Source of the DNA: Terriglobia bacterium
GTDB lineage: Bacteria; Acidobacteriota; Vicinamibacteria; Vicinamibacterales; CAVVIG01
NCBI GenBank assembly: GCA_020073005.1
Contig: JAIQFX010000011.1
Coordinates: forward strand, 1 to 64,000
Direction of reading: 5' to 3'
Length of the DNA stretch: 64,000 nt
A program made the position numbers and the translations under genes. Shown one piece after another: positions 15,190 to 23,943 of this stretch. Positions within the stretch are counted from its first letter, which is position 1. Every line of letters starts with the position of its first letter. The notes under the pieces were generated by a model that saw nothing but the letters and a program-made list of their open reading frames with translations, was not told the origin of the DNA and did not search any database.

Positions 15190-16455
15190 ATGAATCGTCG
15201 CGAATTCGCTCGACTCCTGGCTGTCGGCGGCGCCATTCCGTTCGTCACACCCGAGCTGACCTGGGCCAGGTCCGCGAAGCTCCCGCCCACGCCGGCCTCG
15301 CCGGACGAGAAATTCTGGGTGAGCGTGCGCGAGCAGTTCGTGATGCCGAAAGAGCTCACGATGCTCAACGCGGCGAATCTCTGTCCTTCTTCCGGGCCCG
15401 TGCTCGAGATGATGTACCGGATGACGAAGGACATGGATCAGGATCCGTCACAGGACAATCGCGTGAAGCTGGGCGACGGCCGTGAGAACACGCGCACGCT
15501 GCTCGCCGAGTTCCTGCACGTCACGCCCGAAGAGATCGTCATCACGCGCAATACCAGCGAATCGAACAACTTCGTATCAACCGGCGTCGATCTGAAGCCG
15601 GGCGACGAGGTCCTCCTTACGGCGGACAACCATCCAAGCAATCACACCGCGTGGCAGCAGAAGGCCAAGCGCTTCGGCTTTACCGTGATCGACGTGCCGA
15701 CGCCGAATCCGCATCCGGGCTTCCAGTACTACGTCGACGCGTTCACGAAGGCAATCACGCCGCGGACGAAGATCATCTCGTTCACGCATCAGACGAGCAC
15801 CGTCGGCGATCTCTTCCCGGCGAAGGAAATCTGCCGGCTCGCGCGTGAGCGCGGCATCCTGACACTCGTCGACGGCGCGCAGTCGTTCGGGCTGATGGAC
15901 GTCGACCTCAGCGACATCCAGCCGGACTTCTACAGCGGCAGCGCGCACAAGTGGGCGTGCGGACCCAAAGAGAACGGCGTGCTCTACATCAACAAGAGCG
16001 CGCAATCGAAGATCTGGGCGAGCATCTTCAGCGCGTATCCCGGCCGCGTCGGCGTGTCGCGCACGTTCGAGGGCTTCGGCCAGCGCGACGAGCCGGCGAT
16101 GATCGCGTTCGGCGAAGCCCTGAAGTTCCAGACGCAGATCGGCCGCGCCAACATCGAGAAGCGGTCGCGCGAGCTGACGCAGGCGCTGCTGGCGGGATTG
16201 CGCAAAGTGGACGGGCTGAAGATCTGGACGAGCCCGGATCCGTCGCGCGGCGTCGCCGTCATCTCGTTCCAGCCGGGCAATCTCGACGCGCGCAAGCTGG
16301 CGGCCGCGCTCTACCAGAAGGATCACATCGGCTGCGCGACGCGCGGCGGGCAGGATCGCCCCGGCATCCGCTTCTCGCCGCACTTCTACAACACGCACGC
16401 CGACATCGACAGGACGGTCGCGGCCGTGAAGAAGTACATGGCGACCGGCGTCTAG
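15190..16455 (+). CDS. Aminotransferase class V with Tat-type signal
   Basis: A 421-residue PLP enzyme of the class V fold, closest in look to isopenicillin-N epimerase/cysteine desulfurase-like proteins. The PLP lysine lies in GSAHKWACGPKENGVLY (about residue 257), with the aspartate in LTLVDGAQSFG. The N-terminus MNRREFARLLAVGG is a twin-arginine-like signal, so the protein is probably folded with its cofactor and exported. Start ATG 15190 with GGAGG five bases upstream. The substrate is unknown. Confidence 0.88.
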   Translation: MNRREFARLLAVGGAIPFVTPELTWARSAKLPPTPASPDEKFWVSVREQFVMPKELTMLNAANLCPSSGPVLEMMYRMTKDMDQDPSQDNRVKLGDGRENTRTLLAEFLHVTPEEIVITRNTSESNNFVSTGVDLKPGDEVLLTADNHPSNHTAWQQKAKRFGFTVIDVPTPNPHPGFQYYVDAFTKAITPRTKIISFTHQTSTVGDLFPAKEICRLARERGILTLVDGAQSFGLMDVDLSDIQPDFYSGSAHKWACGPKENGVLYINKSAQSKIWASIFSAYPGRVGVSRTFEGFGQRDEPAMIAFGEALKFQTQIGRANIEKRSRELTQALLAGLRKVDGLKIWTSPDPSRGVAVISFQPGNLDARKLAAALYQKDHIGCATRGGQDRPGIRFSPHFYNTHADIDRTVAAVKKYMATGV

Positions 16456-16472
16456 GCGATACAGTAAATAAC

Positions 16473-16490
16473 TTTACACTAGAAAGTAAA
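16473..16490. promoter_or_regulatory. Inverted repeat upstream of a small membrane protein
   Basis: TTTACACTAGAAAGTAAA is an imperfect inverted repeat (TTTAC and GTAAA ends) in an AT-rich spacer, about 20 bases before the next start. It may be an operator or part of a promoter. No regulator gene is adjacent. Confidence 0.3.
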
Positions 16491-16500
16491 ACCGGCTAGG

Positions 16501-16917
16501 ATGGCGGCCATGCAGACCGCCATCCTGCGAACCGCTCGCCCGATCCTCACTGGACTTGCGTCGCTGGCCAGCCTGGGGGTCGTCCTCAGTTGCGGCTGGC
16601 TCGCGACGATGGAGCTGTTCCTGCGGCGGCCGGACTACGGCTGGCGCTTTCTCGTGGAGGCCGCGATCGTCGCGGAGAGCGGGCTGACCGTCGCCGTCCT
16701 CGAGGATCTGGTCCCGGCGGCGCCGTTCAGGTGGCCGCTTACGGCCGGCGCGTTCGCGACCGGCCTCGCGGGCTGGTGGGTCGTCGCCGAGGACCTGTCG
16801 CGGCCCGGCCTCCCGGCGAGACCCCACTTCGAAGGCTACCTGCTGATCATCGGCCTCGCCCTGATCGCGTACGGCGCGCTGACGATCGCCGCGATGGTGA
16901 CCAGGCGGCAGCCCTGA
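16501..16917 (+). CDS. Small four-TM protein of unknown function
   Basis: A 138-residue protein with four predicted membrane helices (about 15-38, 48-68, 75-93, 108-133). ATG 16501 directly follows AGG. The in-frame ATG at 16510 (135 residues) has that AGG at a better distance and may be the real start. No family motif is recognised. The gene lies alone between two longer genes, convergent with the M14 peptidase. Confidence 0.7.
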   Translation: MAAMQTAILRTARPILTGLASLASLGVVLSCGWLATMELFLRRPDYGWRFLVEAAIVAESGLTVAVLEDLVPAAPFRWPLTAGAFATGLAGWWVVAEDLSRPGLPARPHFEGYLLIIGLALIAYGALTIAAMVTRRQP

Positions 16918-16929
16918 AGGGCGGCGCGA

Positions 16930-19638
16930 CTACTGCTGGCCGGCCGCGGTCCCTGCGGGCTTCGGCGCCTCGCTCTTGATGTCGTTGTAGTTCAGCACCG
17001 TGTTGAACAGCATGTTGAACTCGCCGAAGTTCTGCCACCGGTAGCACGGATTTCCCGCGAACATGATGATGCGGCCCTTGCCCGACGCTTGATCCACGAT
17101 CGCCGGACGATTGCGGATCTCGTTCGAGCCGCGCATCAACCCGCTCAGCACGTGATCGTCGCCGCCCGGATAGCGCATGAGCACGCCCTGCGGCGTCGGC
17201 GGCGGACCCGGCGGCGGCGGCTCGCCGAACGGAGTGCCGGTCTGCACGGTCAACAGCGGCCCTCCGCCGTAACGCACCGGAATCGTTTTCTTGTCGTAGC
17301 CGTAGAAGATCGGATTCTCCGGCTGCAGGATCTCCGCGTCGATGATCGCGCCGGGTGAGTAGAACTGCGCCGACGTCCGCGCCGCGTCCACCTTCGGCGC
17401 CAGTCCGAACTCGGCCGGCAGGAAACTCGCCGCGCCCAGCGTCACGAGCACGCCGCCAGCCTTCGCGAACTTGTCGAGCTCGGCGACGCCTTCCGTGCCC
17501 ATCCCACCGGTGATGTCGTCGGCCGAGCCGTACACCCCCAGGAACTTGAACTGATCGCTCTTCTTATACGCGATCGGCGTCCCGCGCGAGTCGATGTCGA
17601 ACACGAGCCGCTTGGCACTGCCGGCCTGGTGCGGAATGATGATGACGTCGTACGCGGCCTTGAGATTGCCCTGCCGCACCCGATCCTTGTAGATCAGATC
17701 GAATGGCAGCTCGAACTTGTCGAACGCGTACCGCACCCAGCCGACATCCTGCGTGCTGCCCCACGTGCTGTAGACGGCGACGCGCGGCAAATCGAGATCG
17801 TGCATCGGCACTTGAGGCGCCGCGGCGACGGCGACGGCCGTCAAGCCGAGCGATTCGATCGCCGTTCGCACGCGAGCCGCATCGCCCGTGATGAGGAAGG
17901 ATCCGGCAGGGAAGGTCACGTCGCCTTCCTTGAACTCCTTCTCGACCGCCTGCACCTTCAGATCTTTGAGGCGGTACCGCAGCGTGACCATGTTGTTCGA
18001 GCCGTAGTGGGCGACGGCGAACGTCGATCCCGCGCCAGTGACGGTGCCGGCGAGCTTCACGTCGGCGACCGGCGTGACCGCGACGTCGAGCACGGCCTTG
18101 TCGCCGATCTCTTTCACGTCCGTGTGGCTCATCATCCCCATCGTCCAGGACGCATCGTCGTAGGTGCGCGTGGTCGCATCGGGGTAGACCTGCTTCTCGA
18201 GGAGGATCTTCGCCAGCCGGCCGTACGGCTGATCGCGTTTCACGACGTACGAGCCCGCAGGGAAGGTGCCTTCTTTCAGTTTGACTTCACCGGTCGCTCT
18301 GCCGACTTCGATGCCCTGCATCCGCAGCATGTTGACCAGGACCGCGACGCGCGTCATGTCGCGCTGTCCTGCTGGAATCACGTAGCCGGCGACCGCGTCT
18401 TTGCGACCCGCATCCACCGAGTTCCGCGACTTCTGGTAGAAGTTCTCGAGGATCACGTTGGGAAACGCGGACGTGTACTGCAGCGCCGTCAGCACGCCCG
18501 TCTCGCCGTAGTTCGTGTTGTTGCGCAGCGACCAGTCGAATTCGCCCGTCGCGGGCCACGGGCGGAACCACTCCCGCTGACTCTGATTGCTGCGACCGGC
18601 CGTGACGGCCGCCGCGTCCGGTTCAGGCGCGCCGCCGCGCCCGCCCCGTCCCGCTTGCCCTGAGCCAGCCGAAGGGCCGCCTGCTCCGTTGGCGCCGCCG
18701 AGACGCATGTGCGTGGTGTTCGCGCCGCTCGTGCCCTGGATCTCGTACATGCGAATCATGCCGTTGTGGTTCGACGACATGAACGCGAGGTATCCCGGCG
18801 ACCACATGTCGACGTACCCGTGCGTCCAGACGCCCGGCATGCCGTACTTCGCCATCTGCGCCATCTCGAAGTTCGCCATCATCGGCAGCTCGCCGTAGAG
18901 GATCGGATCGAGATTCGGGTTCTGCGGCGCCTGGCCGCTGAACGTGTACAGCAGCGTCTGCGCCTGATGCAGGTCGTGCATGATCGGCGGATGCCACTGC
19001 AGATACCAGTCGAGCAGCGCGCGCATCTCAACCTGTGAGTAGTTGATGTCGCGGTTGTCGTCGTGGAAGACGTACTTGCCCCAGTACGGGACGCCGGCGC
19101 CGGTCGTGCGGCCCTCGGTCTCGTTGATGCCGTACTTGTAGTACCAGTCGACGTTGCGATCGCGGCCGTCCGGATCGGCGACCGGCGTGATCGAGACGAT
19201 CACGTTGTCGCGGATCTTCTTCACGAGCGGCGAGTCTTCCACCGCGACGCGATAGGCCAGCTCCATCAGCATTTCTGACGGACCGACTTCGCCGCTGTGA
19301 AGGCCGCCCGAGAGGTGATAGATCGGCTTGGCCTTCGCGATGATCTCCTTCGCCTGCGCGTCGCTGATCTTCCGCGGGTCGGCGAGCTGTGCGAGATAGC
19401 CCCGATACGTCTCGAGGTTCTTGATCGACTCGTCGGCGCCGACGAAGACGACGACGAGGTCGCGGCCCTCGTTGCTCTTGCCGATGGAGATCACCTTCAC
19501 TCGCGGCGAGGCGGCGGCCAGAGCGCGGTAGTACTTGAGAATGTCCGCGTAGTAGGTCAGTTTCTTCGGCTCGCCGATGTGATGACCCAGGACATCCTTG
19601 GGCGACGGAACGCCGGCGACCTTGGGGAGGTGATCCAC
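16930..19638 (-). CDS. M14 family zinc carboxypeptidase, signal peptide in another frame
   Basis: A 902-residue (as read) large M14 peptidase. The HxxE zinc motif is visible as LHSGEVG (H114, E117 from the GTG at 19638), with a third His in IMHDLHQA (about 221-224) and a substrate-side PVADPDGRDR. A long C-terminal region holds strands and a glutamine-amidotransferase-like stretch (PRVAVYSTW, YDVIIIPHQAG, KAGGVLVTLGAAS), common in big acidobacterial M14 proteins. The frame stays open upstream of GTG 19638 but has no signal peptide; a signal with a good ribosome-binding site lies in another frame at 19640-19739. A REP-like element adds PSAGSGQA near residue 326. Confidence 0.88.
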   Translation of the reverse strand: MDHLPKVAGVPSPKDVLGHHIGEPKKLTYYADILKYYRALAAASPRVKVISIGKSNEGRDLVVVFVGADESIKNLETYRGYLAQLADPRKISDAQAKEIIAKAKPIYHLSGGLHSGEVGPSEMLMELAYRVAVEDSPLVKKIRDNVIVSITPVADPDGRDRNVDWYYKYGINETEGRTTGAGVPYWGKYVFHDDNRDINYSQVEMRALLDWYLQWHPPIMHDLHQAQTLLYTFSGQAPQNPNLDPILYGELPMMANFEMAQMAKYGMPGVWTHGYVDMWSPGYLAFMSSNHNGMIRMYEIQGTSGANTTHMRLGGANGAGGPSAGSGQAGRGGRGGAPEPDAAAVTAGRSNQSQREWFRPWPATGEFDWSLRNNTNYGETGVLTALQYTSAFPNVILENFYQKSRNSVDAGRKDAVAGYVIPAGQRDMTRVAVLVNMLRMQGIEVGRATGEVKLKEGTFPAGSYVVKRDQPYGRLAKILLEKQVYPDATTRTYDDASWTMGMMSHTDVKEIGDKAVLDVAVTPVADVKLAGTVTGAGSTFAVAHYGSNNMVTLRYRLKDLKVQAVEKEFKEGDVTFPAGSFLITGDAARVRTAIESLGLTAVAVAAAPQVPMHDLDLPRVAVYSTWGSTQDVGWVRYAFDKFELPFDLIYKDRVRQGNLKAAYDVIIIPHQAGSAKRLVFDIDSRGTPIAYKKSDQFKFLGVYGSADDITGGMGTEGVAELDKFAKAGGVLVTLGAASFLPAEFGLAPKVDAARTSAQFYSPGAIIDAEILQPENPIFYGYDKKTIPVRYGGGPLLTVQTGTPFGEPPPPGPPPTPQGVLMRYPGGDDHVLSGLMRGSNEIRNRPAIVDQASGKGRIIMFAGNPCYRWQNFGEFNMLFNTVLNYNDIKSEAPKPAGTAAGQQ
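18656..18676. repeat. Dispersed-repeat-like element inside the M14 peptidase gene
   Basis: TGCCCTGAGCCAGCCGAAGG and the next base form a short imperfect palindrome (GCCCT and AGGGC ends), closely like a CCCTTCGACAAGCTCAGGGCA-type element I recall as dispersed in many environmental bacterial genomes. Here it is translated in frame as PSAGSGQA within a Gly-rich loop. Confidence 0.6.
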
Positions 19639-19639
19639 C

Positions 19640-19739
19640 AGGGGGCTGGTGAAGATTGCGCCATGATCCCGGTGCCGAGCACGCCCAGGATCGGAACGAT
19701 CAGCGCGAGAAGCCGTGCAGGGCGTCTCCAGTCGGACAT
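19640..19739 (-). other. Out-of-frame signal peptide of the M14 peptidase (probable frameshift)
   Basis: ATG at 19739 has AAGGAG seven bases upstream and encodes MSDWRRPARLLALIVPILG followed by VLGTGIMAQSSPAP, a textbook signal peptide. This frame then leaves the mature M14 sequence, which continues in another frame as IFTSPLVDHLPKVAG. A one-base change near the G5 run at 19641-19645 would join them into one exported protein. Either an assembly error or a real disabling mutation. Confidence 0.7.
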
Positions 19740-19785
19740 GACAGAACTCCTTATATCAGTAATACTTAGGCAGGCGAAAAAACGG

Positions 19786-19815
19786 TTGAGGTAGCCACTA
19801 TCCGGTCGTTACAAT
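19786..19815 (+). promoter_or_regulatory. Candidate promoter of the DGQHR gene
   Basis: TTGAGG (19786-19791) and TACAAT (19810-19815) are 18 bases apart, ending about 55 bases before the start codon. Assigned by eye. Confidence 0.45.
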
Positions 19816-19869
19816 TCGCCTCTTTGGGCCCTTGCGTCGGGCCGGCCAGATCCGTCCGGGACTCTACCT

Positions 19870-21009
19870 ATGATCAACGTTGCCGCGATTCGCATGCAGC
19901 AATTCGGCGTGCAATTCTATCAAGCTTCGCTCACCGCCAGTGACATCGATAAGCTCGTCCGCTTCGAGGTCTTGAGCTACGGAGACACGGCGCAGGCCCC
20001 GGTGCGCGGCGGCAAGCAGAAGCCCGGCACGGCGCCGTCGAAGGTGAACTGGGACTTTCTCGAGCGGCGAATCGCGTCCAGCGAGAAGGCGTATCAGCGC
20101 CAGATCATCCGCCGCAAGATCGACGAGCTCGTGCAGTACTACGAGCAGTGCCGGCAGGCGCGCGATCTGCCGTCGATTCCCGGCGCCGTGATCATCTCGT
20201 GCGACGAGAAGCTGTCGTTCCAGCCCGCGGACGGCGATGGACGCGTCGGCATCCTGAAGGTGCCCGAGCGCGAAGGCATCCTCCGCGCGATCGACGGCCA
20301 GCACCGGCTGCTCGCGCTGCACGCGGACATCGATCGGTTCGCCGGCGAGGAATTCGCGGTGCCGGCGATCATCTTCGACCGGCTGCCTGAAGATCACGTC
20401 GTGCAGATGTTCGTCACCATCAACGCGAAGCACACGCGGCTCAACGCGTCGCACCTCGTCAGCCTCTCGGGACGCCAGCTCTATCGCGACGAGGCGCTGG
20501 CGACGGCGCATGACGTCGTGCGCGCGCTCAACGACCGCGAGGATTCGCCGCTCTACGACGAGATCAAGCTGCTCGGCGTCGGCCGCGGCCGCGTCGCGCA
20601 GGCGCCGCTCGCGCAGGAGCTGAAGAAAGTCTTCGCCGCCGACGCGTTCGGCGCGCGCAAGGGGGCCGACCTGCACGAGGATGCGAAGAAGTTCTTCGTG
20701 AACTACTTCAAGCAGATCGCGCTCGTGTTCGGCGGCGCGTGGAACGGCCGGAAGTACAGCATCAGAAGCGCGTCGGCGCTCCGCGCGTTCATCCGCGTTG
20801 CGCCAGACGTCGTCCGCCGGCTCGACCAGGAGCACGCCGATCGCGGCGACTTCCGCGCCATCGGCCGCGTCATCGCGCCCTGGGGCCGCCGCATCGGCGA
20901 CCTGCGGTTCGAGACCGAAGGCGCGTGGAAGCGCAGCGGGACGACCGTGGATTCGCTGGCGAAGGAACTCCGCCTCGCCCTCCAGTATCCGGAAGGCGCT
21001 GCTGTATAA
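19870..21009 (+). CDS. DGQHR-domain (DndB-like) protein
   Basis: A 379-residue protein with the diagnostic DGQHR motif at residues 142-146 (RAIDGQHRLLAL), followed by PAIIFDRLPEDHVVQMFVTIN and HTRLNASHLVSL, all typical of the DndB/DGQHR family. DndB is known as a regulator in DNA phosphorothioation loci. Here the gene stands alone: no dndCDE, dptFGH or pgl gene is visible in the window, so the role is unknown. It may be a solitary regulator or part of an unlinked defence or stress system. Length matches DndB. ATG 19870 is in a clear promoter context. Confidence 0.85.
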   Translation: MINVAAIRMQQFGVQFYQASLTASDIDKLVRFEVLSYGDTAQAPVRGGKQKPGTAPSKVNWDFLERRIASSEKAYQRQIIRRKIDELVQYYEQCRQARDLPSIPGAVIISCDEKLSFQPADGDGRVGILKVPEREGILRAIDGQHRLLALHADIDRFAGEEFAVPAIIFDRLPEDHVVQMFVTINAKHTRLNASHLVSLSGRQLYRDEALATAHDVVRALNDREDSPLYDEIKLLGVGRGRVAQAPLAQELKKVFAADAFGARKGADLHEDAKKFFVNYFKQIALVFGGAWNGRKYSIRSASALRAFIRVAPDVVRRLDQEHADRGDFRAIGRVIAPWGRRIGDLRFETEGAWKRSGTTVDSLAKELRLALQYPEGAAV

Positions 21010-21010
21010 A

Positions 21011-21098
21011 CTTGAAAGAGAAAAGTGAAAAGAGAAAACTGAGACCGTCTCAGTTTCCCGCTTCACTTTTCAGTTTTCTCTTTTCAGTTTTCAGTTTC
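21011..21098. repeat. Inverted 7-base repeat arrays between the DGQHR gene and rfbB
   Basis: Left arm: CTTGAAA, GAGAAAA, GTGAAAA, GAGAAAA, CTGAGAC (21011-21045). Right arm, opposite orientation: TTTTCAG, TTTTCTC, TTTTCAG, TTTTCAG up to 21098. The arms can pair into a long hairpin around ACCGT. The rfbB start codon follows two bases later with no Shine-Dalgarno. Confidence 0.85.
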
Positions 21099-21100
21099 TG

Positions 21101-22171
21101 ATGCGCACTCTGCTCGTCACCGGCGGCGCGGGTTTCATCGGCTCCAACCTCGTTCGGTACGCCCTCGACCACACTACCGATCGCCTCGTCGTCGTCGACA
21201 AGCTGACGTACGCGGGCAGCCTGCTGAATCTCGAGACGCCGCTGAAGGATCCGCGCGCCGCGTTCGTGCAGGCCGACATCGCGGACCGCGACGCGATGGC
21301 GCGCGTCTTCGCCGAGCACCGGCCGGACGCGGTCCTCAATCTCGCCGCCGAGACGCACGTCGACCGCTCGATTGACGGCCCGCGCCCATTCATCGATACC
21401 AACGTCGTCGGCACGTTCGTGCTGCTCGAAGCGGCGAGGACGCTCGCCGCCTCGCTCGATCCGGCGGTCCGCGAGCGCTTCCGTTTTCTGCACGTGTCGA
21501 CCGACGAGGTCTACGGGACGCTGGGCGCGAGCGGCCTCTTCAGCGAGGACACGCCGTACGCGCCGAACTCGCCGTACGCGGCGAGCAAGGCGTCGGCCGA
21601 TCATCTGGTGCGCGCGTACTTCCACACCTATGGCCTGCCCGTCATCATCACGAACTGCTCGAACAACTACGGCCCGTTTCAGTTTCCGGAGAAACTGATC
21701 CCGTTGATGATTCTCAATGCGCTCGACGGCCGGCCGCTGCCGATTTACGGCGACGGCGGCAACGTCCGCGACTGGCTGCACGTCGAGGATCACTGCGCCG
21801 GCCTCCTGCTCGCGCTGGGGAAGGGCCGGCTGGGCGAGAAGTACAATGTCGGCGGCGGGAACGAGCGGACCAACCTGCAGATCGTCGACGTGCTCTGCCA
21901 GACGCTGGACGAGCTCCGGCCCGCGCGCTCGAATCCGGCGGTGAAGGTGACGAGCTACCGCGAGCTGAAGACGTTCGTGCCGGATCGGCCCGGCCACGAT
22001 CGCCGGTACGCGATCGACGCGTCGAAGATCCGCCGCGAGCTCGGCTGGGCGCCGCGCCACACGTTCGAATCAGGGCTGCGCGCGACCGTGGCGTGGTACC
22101 TCGAGCACCGCGGCTGGTGCGAGCAGATTCAGGCGGGGCGATACGATAGACAGCGGCTCGGCCTCGGTTGA
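21101..22171 (+). CDS. rfbB: dTDP-glucose 4,6-dehydratase
   Basis: A 356-residue SDR enzyme making dTDP-4-keto-6-deoxyglucose from dTDP-glucose, the second step of dTDP-rhamnose synthesis. NAD loop GGAGFIGSN at 8-16; catalytic T134-D135-E136; YxxxK as Y159/K163. Length is normal. The start at ATG 21101 fixes the family N-terminus ([12 protein letters not shown]), but the bases before it are a T-rich 7-base repeat with no ribosome-binding site. First of rfbBAC; rfbD is not in the window. Confidence 0.96.
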   Translation: MRTLLVTGGAGFIGSNLVRYALDHTTDRLVVVDKLTYAGSLLNLETPLKDPRAAFVQADIADRDAMARVFAEHRPDAVLNLAAETHVDRSIDGPRPFIDTNVVGTFVLLEAARTLAASLDPAVRERFRFLHVSTDEVYGTLGASGLFSEDTPYAPNSPYAASKASADHLVRAYFHTYGLPVIITNCSNNYGPFQFPEKLIPLMILNALDGRPLPIYGDGGNVRDWLHVEDHCAGLLLALGKGRLGEKYNVGGGNERTNLQIVDVLCQTLDELRPARSNPAVKVTSYRELKTFVPDRPGHDRRYAIDASKIRRELGWAPRHTFESGLRATVAWYLEHRGWCEQIQAGRYDRQRLGLG

Positions 22172-22180
22172 TGTGGCCAA

Positions 22181-22208
22181 TCTGAAATCTGAACTCTGAA
22201 ATCTGAAA
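22181..22208 (+). repeat. 7-base repeat (TCTGAAA) running into the rfbA start
   Basis: TCTGAAA, TCTGAAC, TCTGAAA, TCTGAAA in exact phase; the A of the rfbA ATG is the next base of the array. It fills the rfbB-rfbA spacer in place of a ribosome-binding site. Confidence 0.8.
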
Positions 22209-23083
22209 TGTTAAAGGGCATCATTCTCGCCGGCGGGTCGGGATCGCGGCTGCATCCGCTGACGCGCGCCGTCAGCAAGCAGCTCGTCCCGATCTACAAC
22301 AAGCCGATGGTGTACTACCCCCTGTCGACGCTGATGCTGTCCGGCATCCGCGACGTCCTCGTGATCACGACGCCGCACGAGCAGGACGGCTTCCGGCGAT
22401 TGCTCGGCGATGGCGCGGAGATCGGCCTGCGGATTTCGTACGCGGCGCAGCCCAGCCCCGACGGCCTCGCGCAGGCGTTCATCATCGGCCGCGAGTTCGT
22501 CGGCGCCGACCGCGTGACGCTCGCGCTCGGCGACAACATTTTCTACGGCGCGCATTTCTCGGACTACCTGCGGAGCGCCGCCGCGCGCACGACCGGCGCG
22601 ACCGTGTTCGGCTATCAGGTCCGCGACCCCGAGCGCTACGGTGTGGTCGAGCTGGATTCGGCCGGCCGCGCGATCGGTCTCGAAGAGAAGCCCGCGAAGC
22701 CCAAGTCGTCGTTCGCGGTCACCGGGCTGTATTTCTACGACAATCATGTGATCGACATCGCGGCAGGGCTGAAGCCGTCCGCGCGCGGCGAGCTCGAGAT
22801 CACCGACGTCAACCGCGCGTACCTCGAGCGCGGCCAGCTGCACGTCGAGAAGCTCGCGCGCGGCATCGCGTGGCTCGACACCGGGACCATCGACTCGCTG
22901 ATGCAGGCGTCCAACTTCATCCACGCGATCGAAGAACGGCAGGGCCTGATGGTGGCGTGCCTCGAGGAAATCGCGTATCGCATGGGCTACATCACGGCGG
23001 CCGACCTCGAGCGGATCGCGCGATCGATGGCGTCGAGCGCGTACGGCCAGTATCTCTTCCGCGTGCTCGAACACGAGGCCTGA
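22208..23083 (+). CDS. rfbA: Glucose-1-phosphate thymidylyltransferase
   Basis: A 291-residue nucleotidyltransferase that makes dTDP-glucose from dTTP and glucose-1-phosphate. Signature [14 protein letters not shown] at residues 6-19 (usually GTRL; here GSRL), then [28 protein letters not shown] and [20 protein letters not shown]. The start at 22208 matches the family N-terminus but lies in a 7-base repeat with no Shine-Dalgarno. rfbC follows directly. Confidence 0.96.
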   Translation: MLKGIILAGGSGSRLHPLTRAVSKQLVPIYNKPMVYYPLSTLMLSGIRDVLVITTPHEQDGFRRLLGDGAEIGLRISYAAQPSPDGLAQAFIIGREFVGADRVTLALGDNIFYGAHFSDYLRSAAARTTGATVFGYQVRDPERYGVVELDSAGRAIGLEEKPAKPKSSFAVTGLYFYDNHVIDIAAGLKPSARGELEITDVNRAYLERGQLHVEKLARGIAWLDTGTIDSLMQASNFIHAIEERQGLMVACLEEIAYRMGYITAADLERIARSMASSAYGQYLFRVLEHEA

Positions 23084-23635
23084 GTGCGCGTCGTCAAGAC
23101 CGAGTTGCCCGGCGTCCTCGTCATCGAGCCGGACGTCCATCGCGATCCCCGCGGCTTCTTCCTCGAGACCTATCACGCCGACAAATACCGCGAGCACGGC
23201 ATTCCCGGCCCCTTCGTGCAGGACAACCATTCGCGATCGACGGCCGGCACGCTGCGCGGCCTGCACCTCCAGCTGAAACGCCCGCAGGGCAAGTTGATCC
23301 GCGTGATCGAGGGAGAGATCTTCGACGTGGCGGTCGACGTCCGCCGCGGATCGCCCGTGTTCGGCCGCTGGGTCGGCGTGTCGCTGACCGCGGACGGCTT
23401 CAAGCAGGTCTACGTGCCGCCCGGCTTCGCGCACGGCTTCTGCGTCGTCAGCGACGTCGCGCAGGTCGAATACAAGTGCACGGACCTCTACGACCCGGCC
23501 AGCGAAATCGGCATCGCCTGGAACGATCCGTCGATCGGCATCACGTGGCCCGTGCGCGAACCGTTGCTCTCAGCGCGCGACAGCCGTCACCCATTGCTGT
23601 CCGAACTCACGAGCGTGCTTCCCACGTTTCCGTGA
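23084..23635 (+). CDS. rfbC: dTDP-4-dehydrorhamnose 3,5-epimerase
   Basis: A 183-residue cupin-fold epimerase, third step of dTDP-rhamnose synthesis. Catalytic His61 (LRGLHLQ) and Tyr130 ([10 protein letters not shown]) are visible, with the PPGFAHGF loop. GTG start directly after the rfbA stop, so the genes are translated together. The final reductase gene rfbD is absent nearby; rhamnose synthesis would need it elsewhere. Confidence 0.95.
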   Translation: MRVVKTELPGVLVIEPDVHRDPRGFFLETYHADKYREHGIPGPFVQDNHSRSTAGTLRGLHLQLKRPQGKLIRVIEGEIFDVAVDVRRGSPVFGRWVGVSLTADGFKQVYVPPGFAHGFCVVSDVAQVEYKCTDLYDPASEIGIAWNDPSIGITWPVREPLLSARDSRHPLLSELTSVLPTFP

Positions 23636-23834
23636 TCGGTCATCAGCCCCAGCGAAACCTCGCATACGACTTTCGGTTGACTACTCACGACCAAGCCGTG
23701 ACGCTCTCCAAAACAGTTCTGTAAGAACGCTAACAAAGTCGTCGAGTCGCCCGACGCTTGCCGGTGCAGATCTGGCTATTTTTCGGAGAATTCTGACGGG
23801 CATGTACCTTGCCTCTACGTAATGACGCAATCAT
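23636..23834. other. Spacer after rfbC
   Basis: About 200 bases with no convincing gene. A small palindrome, GTTCTGTAAGAAC near 23715, has no T-tract. The rest leads into the structured segment that precedes the second M14 gene. No repeat array is visible here. Confidence 0.5.
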
Positions 23835-23923
23835 TGGTCTGATTACGGCAGGGCGCCGTGAATGCTGGGGGAGCCAGACCAGTGGAGCAAGGGGGCATCG
23901 CAATCACGCGGTGCCCTTTTGTT
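23835..23923 (+). ncRNA. Candidate structured RNA or leader
   Basis: TGGTCTG (23835-23841) can pair with CAGACCA (23875-23881), enclosing a hairpin ACGGC/GCCGT (23845-23859). A purine-rich GTGGAGCAA linker leads to a terminator hairpin at 23893. A pairing domain followed by a terminator just before a start codon is the layout of a riboswitch or small RNA. I could not match it to any class I know. Confidence 0.35.
23893..23923 (+). terminator. Intrinsic terminator or attenuator
   Basis: GGGCATCGC (23893-23901) and GCGGTGCCC (23908-23916) form a 9-base-pair stem (one G-U) with a six-base loop, followed by TTTTGTTT. It ends 20 bases before the next start codon (23944), so it either ends a small RNA or the rfb transcript, or attenuates the next gene. 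Confidence 0.7.
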
Positions 23924-23943
23924 TGTACTGGTAGATTCTTGGC

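Noticed and set aside
19870-21009. DGQHR gene as part of a defence island
   Set aside because: Neighbours are a peptidase and sugar-nucleotide genes; no nuclease, methylase or phosphorothioation gene in the window.
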